Source: Cystobasidiopsis lactophilus
Lineage: Eukaryota > Basidiomycota > Agaricostilbomycetes > Agaricostilbales > Chionosphaeraceae
Assembly: GCA_001599975.1 (NCBI GenBank)
Contig: BCIO01000001.1
Coordinates: 2,604,001-2,668,000, forward strand
Length of the DNA stretch: 64,000 nt
Reading direction: 5' to 3'
This document shows positions 1 to 11,557 of the stretch, piece by piece. Each line of letters starts with the position of its first letter. The stretch's first letter is position 1. The position numbers and the translations under genes were made by a program. The notes under the pieces are model-generated. The model did not search any database, was not told where the DNA came from, and was given only the letters and a program-made list of their open reading frames with translations.

Positions 1-1222
<1,222 letters not shown>

Positions 1223-1521
1223 TCAGCACTTGTCACGGCATCAACCTATGCAGCCTTACAAGAAGACATTCTGTGCTGGTTCGTCACAAACAACGACTCG
1301 ACTCATCATGCCTGAAATTTTGGGATGTCGTTCGGATGTCGCAGGCTTTCTGGTCCCTCTGCTGCTGCTTGCGTGTCGTTGTGAACTCGTATGCCCTAGA
1401 ATCCTAGATCCGTGAGGCCGCGTCGTCTGCCGGAGCCAAATCCGAGGTGCCCCCGTCACCGAGGAGGAATGCGCGGCCTTGCCCGGCTTCGTCCACGCAA
1501 GTCGCCTGGCCGAACTGGTGT

Positions 1522-1529
1522 CTATAAAA
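1522..1529 (+). promoter_or_regulatory. TATA box of the small mitochondrial-looking gene
   Basis: TATAAAAG, 44 bp before the ATG at 1573 and followed by a pyrimidine-rich leader. It supports a plus-strand promoter here and a start codon at 1573. Confidence 0.5.
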
Positions 1530-1572
1530 GGCCTCTTTTGCGCTTCTTGTTCTCACAATTCTACCAAATACA

Positions 1573-2232
1573 ATGTCTGCCTTACTTCGTTCAAGACTCG
1601 GTCCTGCTCTCAAGTCGGTTGCCACCCGATTGACCTTTTGCCACCGAGACTAAGTTTCGCACAGATCATCGGTCCGCTTCAACTCTACACAAGCCGGCGC
1701 AGGACAAGACTCTGTCCAAGAACTGGCTGCTACGTTGAACAGACTCATTAAGAACCGACTGGTGAGGACTGTCTCCTTAGATGCCCAGTTGCCCAGCTCA
1801 TGTCTCGCTTCAAGGAACCTGCTGCCGCCGAGATGGGATCTATGAATCACATGCATCCTCACTACTACTATGGCCGATTTTACCGCCGTCGTGGCTCTCC
1901 CGTCAAGTACTTCGTCTTTGGCGGTCTCGCGGTCGGAGGCTGGTTCTGGTTGGCCCATCGTTACGATGACCGCTGCCACGACAAGGCTCTTCGACGAGAT
2001 GCGTTCTTAAAAGAGTCAGTCTTCCGGTCGCACTACTACCTTCCGTCCTGACCTTTGCGAGCACAGTATGGAAGAGCGCTGGAGGAACGCCGCTGCTGCC
2101 GCTGTTCTACCCACCTCCCAACCACCCGTGGAGCAGACCCCAGAAGAGAAGAGGCGCTATTGGGGTCGCCGATGGGAGCGTGCTGAGCTCCGTCGCTCAA
2201 CCGAGCCCTCCAACACGGAGAAGCTTGTTTAA
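1573..2232 (+). CDS. Small mitochondrial-looking single-pass protein, family not recognised
   Basis: ATG at 1573 opens an N-terminus MSALLRSRLGPALKSVATR, rich in Arg/Ser/Ala and lacking acids, typical of a mitochondrial presequence. It is followed in another exon by RFNSTQAGAG (about 1675), a common maturation-site context. A later exon (about 1797-2010) holds GSMNHMHPHYYYGRFYRRR and then one hydrophobic segment, YFVFGGLAVGGWFWLAHR. The last exon begins near 2067 and reads MEERWRNAAAAAVLPTS, ending ...NTEKLV at the TAA at 2230-2232. Splicing is needed between these parts; the donors at about 1618 and 2010 are poor, so the exon model is approximate. A TATAAAAG box sits 44 bp upstream of the ATG. 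I do not recognise the family; a small inner-membrane respiratory or assembly protein is an inference from shape only. Confidence 0.5.
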
Positions 2233-2464
2233 TGACTCTGTCTCCTGTAGTCCTGAAGCCGTTCTTTGATCTGAAAGGCATTCCTTGTAGCAACAATTGA
2301 GAATTGCGCGCGGCAGCATGGCGTAATCGACCATTTCAAATAGAGAGGAGAGCATCCCCGATTAACCTGCAGGGAGTGGAGAGAACTACAAATCCAAAAG
2401 GCCCAAGGGAGTGTGGTGTGTGCGGTGAAAGGAAGAAAACAAAGGCCCAAAGCAAGGTGCTTGA

Positions 2465-5400
2465 CTAATACACTGCAATCTGTTGGTTGATCGCGGCGGC
2501 CCAGGTGTGCGCATCGAAAGCCGAAGGGAGAGAGAGGTACAAGATGGCGCGGGAGTCGACCAGCCTGAAAGCCCCCATTGCATGAGCTCTTCCGAACACA
2601 CACAAGAAGGCAAGGGGCCGCTTACCGCAAAGTGTTGCCTTTCCCGAAGACACTTGCGCACTGCGCTTTTGTGCTTTGGCCCAGCCTGAGAACGGTGAAG
2701 AGCTCCACCTGCTCGTTGGTTTCGTCCTTGTTCGTGAGAAGCACAAGAATGTCGGACGTGAGGAGGGCCGTGATCCGCCTATCTTGTGTGTCGACCTTGA
2801 GCGAGTGCACCTGGATGAGCGCGGGCTCTGGCGCGCTTGGTTCCGCGGTGTTGATGAGCTCGGTGCTTCGCTTGACGACTCGATTGAGGTTCTGCGCATC
2901 GATAAGTCGGTGGTAAGTGGGTATAGGCAGCGGGCTTGCTTACCATAGCGCCCTCCTTGATCAACAGTCTATGCGGCTGGACCAGGGGACTGCGATGCTT
3001 GTTGCCGATGCGAGATTGCCAATAAAGCTGTGCAATACCGTTAGACACACATCGCAACAGGGCAGTAGAAACGCACAAGCCGCTGCCTGCCTTCTGACTC
3101 GCGCTTCTTCTCGTTCAGATCGTTTGCCAGCGTTGTAGCTAGCTCGAGAGCTGCGCCAATGATGGGATTGGGGTAGAGGGTGGAGCCGTCTTCCATCGGC
3201 GTGCAGCAGAGCAGCGACTCCAGCAGCATCTTGTAGCGGGGGATCCGTTGGACGGGCATGAGCAGATATGACTCGCAGCTGTTAATTTTCACTAAGTAAC
3301 GTTCGATGTTGACAGCGGCCGCGACCGACTCACTTCATTTGCGAATGTTGGGGATGATTCCGACATTGCTGAGGTCAACGTTTGTTAGTTTCGGTACCGC
3401 GATTTGAACCAGAGAAAGTAGCCCACCTTCAAGACGGCTTTGACGCGCTTGCGCTGCTGCGAGGTCATGCTGGTTATCGTGATTGGGTCTTGGTGCGGGT
3501 TTCCAGCGGCCGAGACAACCGAACCGGCTGCCACCAGCTTGGACGTGCTGCTGAAGGCCGATGTAGAGGTGGAGGACGTTTGCCAAGTTTGGAAACGGGA
3601 GAGGGCCAGGTCGAAGTTGTTCACGTATATGCTGTACATCTTCAAAAAGGCGCCATCTGTGGAGAAAGAGTCAGCGTCTGACGATCGCAACGCAGGATAA
3701 AGCCTTACGCCGAAGGAAGACTCGCGCAATCTCTTCCGCTGTCTGTCGCAAGCTCTGACTGACCGCGCTGCTCTCGGAGCCAGAGCTCTGTCTTTGTCTG
3801 ATGACCGAAGCTGCCATCTCTTCTAGGTCCGGGAGGAAAGCGGTCTTGTGGAACTGCAGCAAATTCTCGGCGTTCGAAAAGACAATCTTGCGCTCCGAGT
3901 TTGGGATGACGGTCTCCTTCTGGCCGCTGCTGGACTGCGAGGATCTTGAAGAATTGTGGAGCTGACCGGATGGAGCGATGTAGATCTCGAACAGCTCGCC
4001 TAAGCTGCGGACGTAGGACCGCTCTGTCGCGATGATCTCGTTGATGACGCGCTCTCGCTTGGCAGGGTCTGACTTGAGCTTGAGTTGCGAGGGGCCGGAG
4101 AAAGAGGAAGGGTTGCTGTCTTTGGACGACGTGGCGGTGGTGCTGGCTGAGGAGTGGGGCACTCTCCCAGTGTCGGAATCGCCAAGGTAGCCATCAGCAG
4201 CCAAGCTGACGGAGGAGGAGTTGGCGGTGAGGGGTGCTCGCGGACTCGCCTGACCAGCCAGCCCTCGGGTGGAGTTGCGGCGCCGAAGGTCCGCCAAGAC
4301 GGTCACCACTGCAGCGGCGCTGGTGTCGTGCCCACTGAGATCGTCGAGATCTTTCAAGAAAGCCAGCACCGAGCGCAGGGCTGAAGTGGCATCCGAGACG
4401 GCAGGGGCAGGAGAGGGAAACTCGGAGTCGTCTGCTACCGAATCCTCCTCCTCTCCGTCGGTGTCGCCGTCTACTGCAATGCCAAAATCCTTGGACGGCA
4501 AAGGTGGTGCGTTGTCCAAGTTGAGTCGCATTCGCCGGAAAGAGCCGTTGGACGATCGGCGACTGATGGACGTCTCAGCCACCGAGGACGCGGCGGAAGG
4601 AGCTCTGGCCCGGCGTGGCATGGTGATGGTCTCTGCTGAATGCTCCTGTTCATAAGCAGAGGGCGAGGGGGTGGGTGAAGAGGCGGTGACCATCGTGCTG
4701 GGTGTCGGAAGCTGGGTAGGTGCTGCAGCCGGAGCAGATGCGCTGCGGCTGTCGTCCTGCAAGAAGTTGGGTCGCTTCCCTGCCAAAGTGGCCGCTTGCG
4801 AGTCCTTGCGATTCCGGAAGCTCGCCATCTTCTTGAAGAAGCCGCTGCCCCCCTTTTTCTTGCCGCCGTTGTCTGCGCCGTTGGTGGTGGAGGCCAGCGG
4901 CGCCGAGTTCGGCACGATGTCGTCCATTGAGAGCTCTGACTCAGAGAACTGCTGGAGAGAGGCATCAGGCGTCAAGCTGGCGCTTCGGATGCGGTCAGGC
5001 GTTGACTGCGGCGTGAACTGCCTGACCAGCCCAATGTCGCCAAAGCTCTTCATTTTCTTCATCCCGTGAAACGACGGCGCAGACTGCGGGAGCGCCGGCA
5101 GATCGTCGTCCTTGTGGAGGCTCATGCTGGTGCTTGGCCTGGAGACTGATCGCGCTCGACTCCGGGCAGCTGGAAAGAAAGAGGGCGTCTGGCTGTGCCT
5201 CGGCGAGGTGAAGGCCGAAGCAGGGAGCGAAGCCGCCATATGGCGCTCCTTCTGATTGGTGAAGGCATCCGAAAGAGTTTCAAGCTCGGCGAAGAGCGAG
5301 TCGGCTTTGCCAAAGTCGCTGGACGCCGCCCTGGCGTTGGCTTCCAAAAGGGGCTGAAGGATCTCGGCCCATTGCCCGCGGATGGGGTTGCCCTCGATCC

Positions 5401-7331
5401 AAAGGTGCTTGAGATTTTCTTCCAGGTGGCACAGCCAAGAAGGAAGAAACCGAAGCCGGTTGTCGCGCAGGGACAGAGTGTGGAGGCGGCCCAAGGTCGA
5501 AAGCGGGTGTTGGAGGGAGGTGAGGTCGCACGAGTCGGCGGTGAGGACCTGAAGCGAGGCCAGAGAGGCCAAGAAAGGTGGAAGAGTGCGGTGGGCGAGA
5601 GCGTTGTGCGAGATGGCCAGCTCTTGCAGGCTGATCAAGCTGGCCAAGCTGAGCGGCAGAGTGGCCAAGTTGCAGTTTCTGCGCCAATCGCATTCAGACT
5701 GTGATACTGTTGCGGGCGAGGGCTTTCGCACTCACGAAATGTCGAGCGCAGTCAACCTGGTGCACACGGTGATAGAAGTCAACGCATAGAGAACATGCTC
5801 GGCCGGCCGGGCATCCTTGAGCACCCAGTGTGTGGTCTCCTCCCCGACCCTTGCACTGAGACCCACGGCCTTGTTCCTGCCGCCTGGCGAGGGCGACGGC
5901 GCCGCCGAGCTGGTGGTGGACCAATTGGTGGTGGAGAGCCTGGCCCGTTCGATCCGCTCTGCCACCGACGAGCTCCTCGACCTGTTGACCACCTTTTGGC
6001 GGCCGGCCATAGTTATGGCGCCCAAAGCCTCCGGGTCGTCGTCTTCAGAGGTGATGCCCAGACCGACTTGGGACGGCGACACGGGCGGTCCTGAGGCCAG
6101 GACTTCAGATGCATTGGGGCTGAGAAGGGCATTGTTGTGGCTGGAGGCGGCCGAGGCCGCGAGGGCGGTGTTGATCTCGAGCAAGCTGGAGCGCAATTTC
6201 AGCTGGTGCGGCGACGAGGCAAAGAAATTGGCCTCGGGACTGTCCGGCGCTGCCGAAGACGGGTCGAGGATCTCGATTTGAGACGAGGAGCGGTGCTGTA
6301 GGAAGGGCGACTTGTTTGAAGAAGGGTAGTGTTCGGCCAACACGGACCCCTCTAGGGAAGGCGAAGATTCGTCGGCGGAGGAAGCGAAGGAGGAGCGGAA
6401 GAAGGAGTTGGGCCGAGACGAGCCGACGCTGCTGGGTCCGCGGGTGAGGGCGGGTGTGTTGTTGCAGGAGGAGGTGGTCGCATCCGCGTCGCTGAAAGAA
6501 GTTGCGCTGGGCGAAGCGGCCAGGCCTTCCGGCGCACCTCTTGGGCTGGCGTGGGCCACACCGTCCTCTGGAATGGATGTCAAAGACGCCACTGGTGACT
6601 CCAACGGCGGGGGAGGTGGCAGTGGTGTGGTGGGCGGGGACCGGAACAGGGTGAAGTCATCGGCCAGCGGGAAGGCGTTCTTCGTTGGCGACAGGGTGGC
6701 CACAGACGGGTTGGGAGAGGGGGTGATGGAGCCATCGTTGCTGTTGCTGGGCGGCAGCTTGAGGGTGGGCGAAGACAGGCCGCCATCCGCGCTCCAGTCG
6801 TCCGCTGTCAGGTGGCGCACACGGCAAAGTTTTCATGAGCTCTTTCGCACATTTGAAAGCCCAAGCAAGAATGGTAAACATACACTCCCACCCATCGTAT
6901 CCACCTCGAGTCGGGCTCGGGACGCCCAGCAAGCCGGCGCCAGGCTTCGGGTAGCTGCCGTCATCAGAAAAGGGCGTGATGGGCGAGGCGTCGTCGATGT
7001 ACTTGTCCAAGATGGAGGACGGGCTGACAACAGACGTCGTGGAGGGCGTCTCTGCCGCTGCGACTTTGGTGTCCAGGGCAGCCGAGCCGGCCAAGACGCG
7101 CAGGTTAGCAGGCGGGCGCTTCATGGTGGCTGAGGGCCTGACAGTCAGGTCGCTGAACGCGGAAGCGCTTGGGGTTGTCGACTCTTGCAGCTGCACCAGG
7201 CTGTCTGCGAACTCCAACGCTGCTGACAGCGGCAAGCCTTGGGCCGGCTGGCTGACTTGCACCAAAGACGGCTTCTTCCTGATGATCCGCGCCCCCTCAG
7301 GCCCCTTGTTCACCCCTTCTGAGCCTTCCAT
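2465..7331 (-). CDS. Large leucine-rich-repeat Rho guanine nucleotide exchange factor
   Basis: Predicted activator of a Rho-type GTPase in polarity or cell-wall signalling. Roughly 1,500 residues in several exons. The first 450 or so residues are Ser/Pro-rich and disordered. A leucine-rich repeat block follows (about 5300-5830; LATLPLSLASLISLQELAI, LGRLHTLSLRDNRLRFLP, LKHLWIEGNPIRG), then a second disordered stretch. A Dbl-homology domain begins at RVINEIIATERSYVRSL (about 4010-4060). It continues through FLKMYSIYVNNFDLAL (about 3610-3660) and YLLMPVQRIPRYKMLLE (about 3215-3270), the diagnostic DH helices. A PH-like region follows (LLIKEGAM about 2950, DILVLLTNKD about 2740, FRLVDSRAILYLSLP about 2550) and the stop is at 2465. 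The start at 7331 (MEGSEGVNKGPEG) was chosen over an in-frame upstream codon at 7415. Nearest known architecture is the fungal LRR/RhoGEF proteins; the cognate GTPase cannot be told from sequence. Confidence 0.85.
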
Positions 7332-8034
7332 AGCAGGTTTCTGTTGCTTGTTCGTCCAAGAAGTGCTGGGGCGACAGTCGAAGCTCTTCCGTTGTCGTCT
7401 GTGAGGACGCCGCAAACAGGGGTCTCAGCTTATCGCTGGCGTTCAAATGAATGTGAGGCCGGTCAGCAGGCAGTCAAGCAGCGTTGGTCGACCAGGACAA
7501 CAACTCTCGCAGCGGTGGAGCAAAAAAGTGTCCACACGAGGGGCCCTCGGGCAGTTGGCAACAAAGACGAGAATGCCTGACGTGCTGGGATGGGCAGCCT
7601 CTTGGCCAACACAACGATGGAGTACAACAACAGCGGGAGAAGTAGAAGGGCGCTTGGGCCGCCATGTTGTCTGAAACTGGGTGGACCGGAACACGGGCTG
7701 AGTCTCACTTGCTGGCGATCTCTCGTCTTCGCCCCGGCTGTGGCTGGTACACGTCTTAGAATAGACTTCTCTGTTGCAAGCCTGCGCTTCCTCTTTCCCT
7801 CCTATGTACGAATGCAGGCGCAAACTGTGAGCATGTTTGCCCAGCAAACAATTTTTCGGGGGTGGGCGCGTCGCTCGTCTTCGCAGAGGGCGACGCTCGA
7901 CATGCGAGTTGCGTGCGCCCAAAGAGGTTGAACCAACTTTTTTGGTTCCTGGTCGTGGATGGAGTCGTAGTTGAGTGCCGATCAATGTCGTCAGAGTGTA
8001 GAAGCGGAAAGGGAAAGGATTTGAGGGGCGTTCT
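7332..8034. other. Intergenic region, no gene seen
   Basis: 703 bases between the RhoGEF start codon and the coatomer epsilon stop, both on the minus strand. It should hold the RhoGEF promoter and the coatomer 3' end. The long open frames here are Arg/Pro/Ser-rich, lack family resemblance and overlap each other on both strands. No tRNA, repeat or clear TATA box was seen. Confidence 0.6.
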
Positions 8035-9220
8035 TCAGGCGGCGGCGGCGACCGCGGGTTGGAACCGGCTGGCTGCCTCGTCGAACAAGGCGCTTTTGTG
8101 GGCCATATCCTCGAACAGAGGGTGTGCAGACGAAGCTGCTTTTAGCTTGCTGCAAGCGGAGAGCGGAGTGCGTGAGACATTGCTTGGAGGCCGGAGCAGT
8201 GGAAGTTTCTCTTACGCGAGAGCAGGCTCGACAGCAGCTGGTTTTCCAGAGGGCAAGCCAATTGCAGCTTGGTTCGCGAAAGAGTGCGGATAGTCGCCGT
8301 TCTGTTCAACGAAACTCAGCATGATCGAGAGCGGTGAAGGCAGGCCGAAGGCACGGACGACTTGGATGGCCTCGACCAAAGCGGACTCAGCCTCCATCCA
8401 GTGGCCCAGGCAAGCTTGAGCGACCGCTTTGCCGTTGAGCACGACCACGTTGTTGGCGGACGGCATCTGGGCGATCTCGTCAAACACATAGTACGACGCC
8501 TGGAGGGCTTCTCCTTGCTGCATCCGCCCAAGAGCTATATAAGCCCTAAGAAAATGAGCGAGATTGGATGAACGCACGACTCTGAGGCCGATCCACGCTT
8601 CGCAGAGCTGAATAACGAGCGAGTCCTCCGCCCAGACCTTGGCCGTCTCGTAGACCTGGGTCGCTGCTTCCACCCGGTCCAAAAGCAGCAGCTGTTGCAC
8701 TTGAAGAGCCACACTGTTGGCGGGCGTGTGAGAACCCACGCCAAGGCCTTAACGGGCCAGAAAGATGCGCACCATTCTTGGTCGTGGTCCCGGGCGCCCT
8801 GGCTCCACAGCTGCAAAGCCTCCTGCGTTTCCCCCTCGAGCTGCAAGATCAATCCTCCAACAGCAGCCACCATGAGCTCCTCGACGCCGCCAGCGAGCAC
8901 CTCCTTCAGCTCGTCCAGGACCGAGTCGCCCGTCGCGATGGCCTCGTTCAAGAGGGTCACCACTCGCACTGAGGGCGAATCCTGGTCTTCGAGCGTGGCC
9001 AGCCATTCCGCCGCTTCGTCTGTCTGGTTCAAAGCCGCCAAAGAACGCGCCGCATAGAGGGAGAGCGCCAAGCTGGGCTCAGCCTCCGATTTGACGGTGG
9101 CCACCGCAGCCGAGTACGAGCCTGCTCAATCCAATCAGCTCTTGTCTTGCGCACAAGCAGCATCACAAGATCACCTTGTAGGAAGAGGGATTTGACCAGA
9201 TATGCGCCTTCGGATTCCAT
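8035..9220 (-). CDS. SEC28: Coatomer subunit epsilon
   Basis: Epsilon subunit of the COPI coat (Golgi-to-ER vesicles), an all-helical TPR-like protein that binds alpha-COP. The start at 9220 gives MESEGAYLVKSLFLQGSYS, matching the usual N-terminus (ELF-V-N-FYLG-YQ). The next exon gives ALSLYAARSLAALNQTDEA and LNEAIATGDSVLDELKEVL. TPR-like helices follow (LLLDRVEAATQVYETAKVW, VVVLNGKAVAQACLGHWME, AESALVEAIQ). The C-terminus reads FEDMAHKSALFDEAASRF and ends in AVAAAA, with the stop at 8035-8037. At least four short introns are needed, for example GTGATC..CAG after SLFLQG. Length is about that of the family. The start lies only 73 bp from the divergent NudE gene. An open extension upstream of 9220 does not resemble coatomer and was left out. 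Confidence 0.9.
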
Positions 9221-9293
9221 GTTGAAGATCTGCGAGGTCAAGAGGCGAACTCGACTTTCGCCCTCGTCGGCGACTCTCCTCAAAGTGTTGATA

Positions 9294-11241
9294 TGTCGAT
9301 CGACGACGAGCCAGAGTTCACTAGCGACGCAGATGCGCTGACATGGTGGAGGGCTCTGGCCAAGGACTTGTGAGCGTCTTTCCCACTCCTCCTTTCGCAA
9401 CTTGTTGTCAATGCGCATTGTTTGCGCCTTCAGAGACAACCAGCTGGAGGACACCCGGCTCGCTCTCGAGGACTTTCAAACGTCGTCTAAGGATCTGGAG
9501 GATGAGCTGGAGCGGGATCTGCAAGACAAGGAGAAGCGCCAACTGGAGCTCACTTTACTCGTCGAGAAGCTGGATGCAGAATTATTGGACTGGAAGGTGG
9601 GTGGGCGCTTGGCTAGGCCATGTTCGACTTATGAAGCATGATTTCGTCCGCAGAGCAAGCACCAAGCGACGCTAAAGGAGCATGCCAACACGCTTTCGCA
9701 CATGCAGAAGGAGCTCGAGGCTGTTCGGGCGTCCGAAAAGGTACATTGCTTTCTTCGTGCACCTCTTAGATGAACGATTTAATATAGCCGTGTTGGATAA
9801 GGCTTTCAGGACGCGAATCCGAGATATGGAGCTAGACAATGATGGGCTGGAGAAGAGCGAGAGGTGCGTTCCGGGAGCTCGCCACTTAGACCGCCCTGCT
9901 TCCCATCTCAGACCGATCTCTTTGCTTGTTTAAGAGCACTGGAAAGCACTCTTCAGGATTTGGAGAACCGATATGGGAGGGCCATCGAACGAGCCGCCTT
10001 GCTCGAGGAGGAGCTGGTGGCAAAGGCCCGCTTGGAGGAGGAGAATCAACGGGTCAAAGACGAGCTGAGAGGTGAGGCCTTTCTGTCAACTGCTGCCGAA
10101 TCACAGAAAAAGGCCTCGGAACTTAAAACGAGGCACTTTGTTTTTGCTCTCAGACGCGTACGACGAACTGGCAGTATTAAAAGAGCATGTAACCACGGCG
10201 AATCAGCCATCTTCAAGACCAACAACGCCTCCTTCAGCATTTACACTCGAGCCAAGTGTGGTGGCGGGGGCGCCGGAACCTCTGCCAGATCTCCCGCAAG
10301 CTTCCACCTCGACTTCAACTCCACCTCGCTCGCAGCTTGAAGCAGGCGATTCCGAAGATGCCACACCTAAAAAAGCGTCAGATGTCACCAGATCAACCAA
10401 GATCCCAACTCCCACCAAACGCCTTTCTCTCAGTCCGTCATCTCGACGGACGTCCCTTTTTCCCTCACCCGCGCCTTCCTTGGTCAACAAGCTACAGCAG
10501 CAGAGTCAGCTGCAAGACACGCTTCCGCCTAAGCGCAGTACGCCTAGAGCGCAAAGAGACCAACGCGCCCAAGTCATGCTATCCGATCTCAAATCGATGA
10601 CCGACAGGGTGAAGACATTGACCGCAAAGGTTGACTCAAGACGACAGACCACAATGGGCTCGAATGGAGGGCTCAAAACTTCCTTGCCGCGGCCTAGACG
10701 GATATCAACTTTTGGCGGGTCGACATCGACATCGACGCCACCGCCGTCCAATCTAGCGGCGAGGATGTCGCAGCGGCGGAACGTGATCACTTCGCCGTCT
10801 TCATTGGAGGACGAGCTTTCAAGGGCGGTCGCATCGCCTAGTCTAAGAGCCAGCAAACGCCCGTCCTCCCGCATGTCGTCGCATCCCTCGACCTCCCGCC
10901 CATCTACTCCCAGCTTCTCCCGAAGTCCCACCCCATCTTCTCTAAATACGCCGACGGTTTCACACAAACGACTACCGGCGCCGCGGCCGGCGTTTGGCAG
11001 CTGCACGCCGAGCGGGCGATTGCCACCGACAGGAAGCAGCAGATCGGCCACCATCTCTGAAGCCTTCGGCGGCAGGGCGAGCACGATTGGCGCCAAGCAG
11101 CGAGGCGACGATCATTTAGGGGCGGGATTACGGCGCCAAAGCTTTCAGCAGCGAAGCGTCAGCAGCACGAGCAACCTCAGCCTCAAGAGCTCGACGATGG
11201 ATGCGGCGGGAGAGGAGTTCGATGAAACCGAGACGTTCTGA
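9294..11241 (+). CDS. NDE1: NudE/Ndel1-type nuclear distribution protein (dynein-Lis1 adaptor)
   Basis: Coiled-coil regulator that links Lis1 to cytoplasmic dynein for nuclear and vesicle movement. Six exons, 9294-9369, 9434-9596, 9654-9740, 9810-9863, 9935-10071 and 10154-11241, join in frame to 534 residues with GT..AG introns of 57-82 nt. The N-terminal half is the NudE coiled coil: WWRALAKDL, LALEDFQTSSKDLEDELER, LKEHANTLAHMQKELEAVR, DMELDNDGLEKSER, AIERAALLEEELVAKARLE, EENQRVKDELRD. The remaining C-terminal part is Ser/Pro/Thr-rich and low in complexity, as in fungal NudE/RO11. It divides from the coatomer gene across a 73-bp promoter. Gene identity is firm; the symbol follows the animal name. 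Confidence 0.92.
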
Positions 11242-11557
11242 TCTCCCAGATCTAACGGCACCTTGGCCCAACTCAAAATTTGAGCTGATAATCGCCGCCG
11301 CGCCTTATGCGATTAAGGTCGCAAATCGATATGTAGCGACACCTGCGCAATCACTGCCCCTGGCGGCCTGGCACTTGGCCTGGCTTTTGGTCCGACTGGT
11401 GACAGCTCTCGACTCCGAAGCGATGCGACCCGATCCACAGACTATCAAATTGAAGCGCGCGCGGCTAATTTGGAACTTTGCGACTCCGACTGCTTTATTT
11501 CTCTCTTGCCTCTCTTCTTCCACCATTCCTCTGCACACCCAATCCAATACATTAACA
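11242..11557. other. Intergenic region upstream of the amine oxidase
   Basis: 316 bases holding the 3' end of the NudE gene and the promoter of the amine oxidase. The last 60 bases before the ATG are rich in CT, like many fungal leaders. No distinct element was recognised. Confidence 0.5.

Noticed and set aside
3396-3416. B-box-like GATTTGAACC suggesting a minus-strand tRNA
   Set aside because: No matching A box, acceptor stem or anticodon arm could be folded, and it lies in an intron/exon border of the RhoGEF DH region.
7443-7985. 180-codon minus-strand open frame between the RhoGEF and coatomer genes
   Set aside because: Composition is Arg/Ser/Pro/Cys-rich and random-looking, with overlapping open frames on the other strand; treated as promoter and intergenic sequence.
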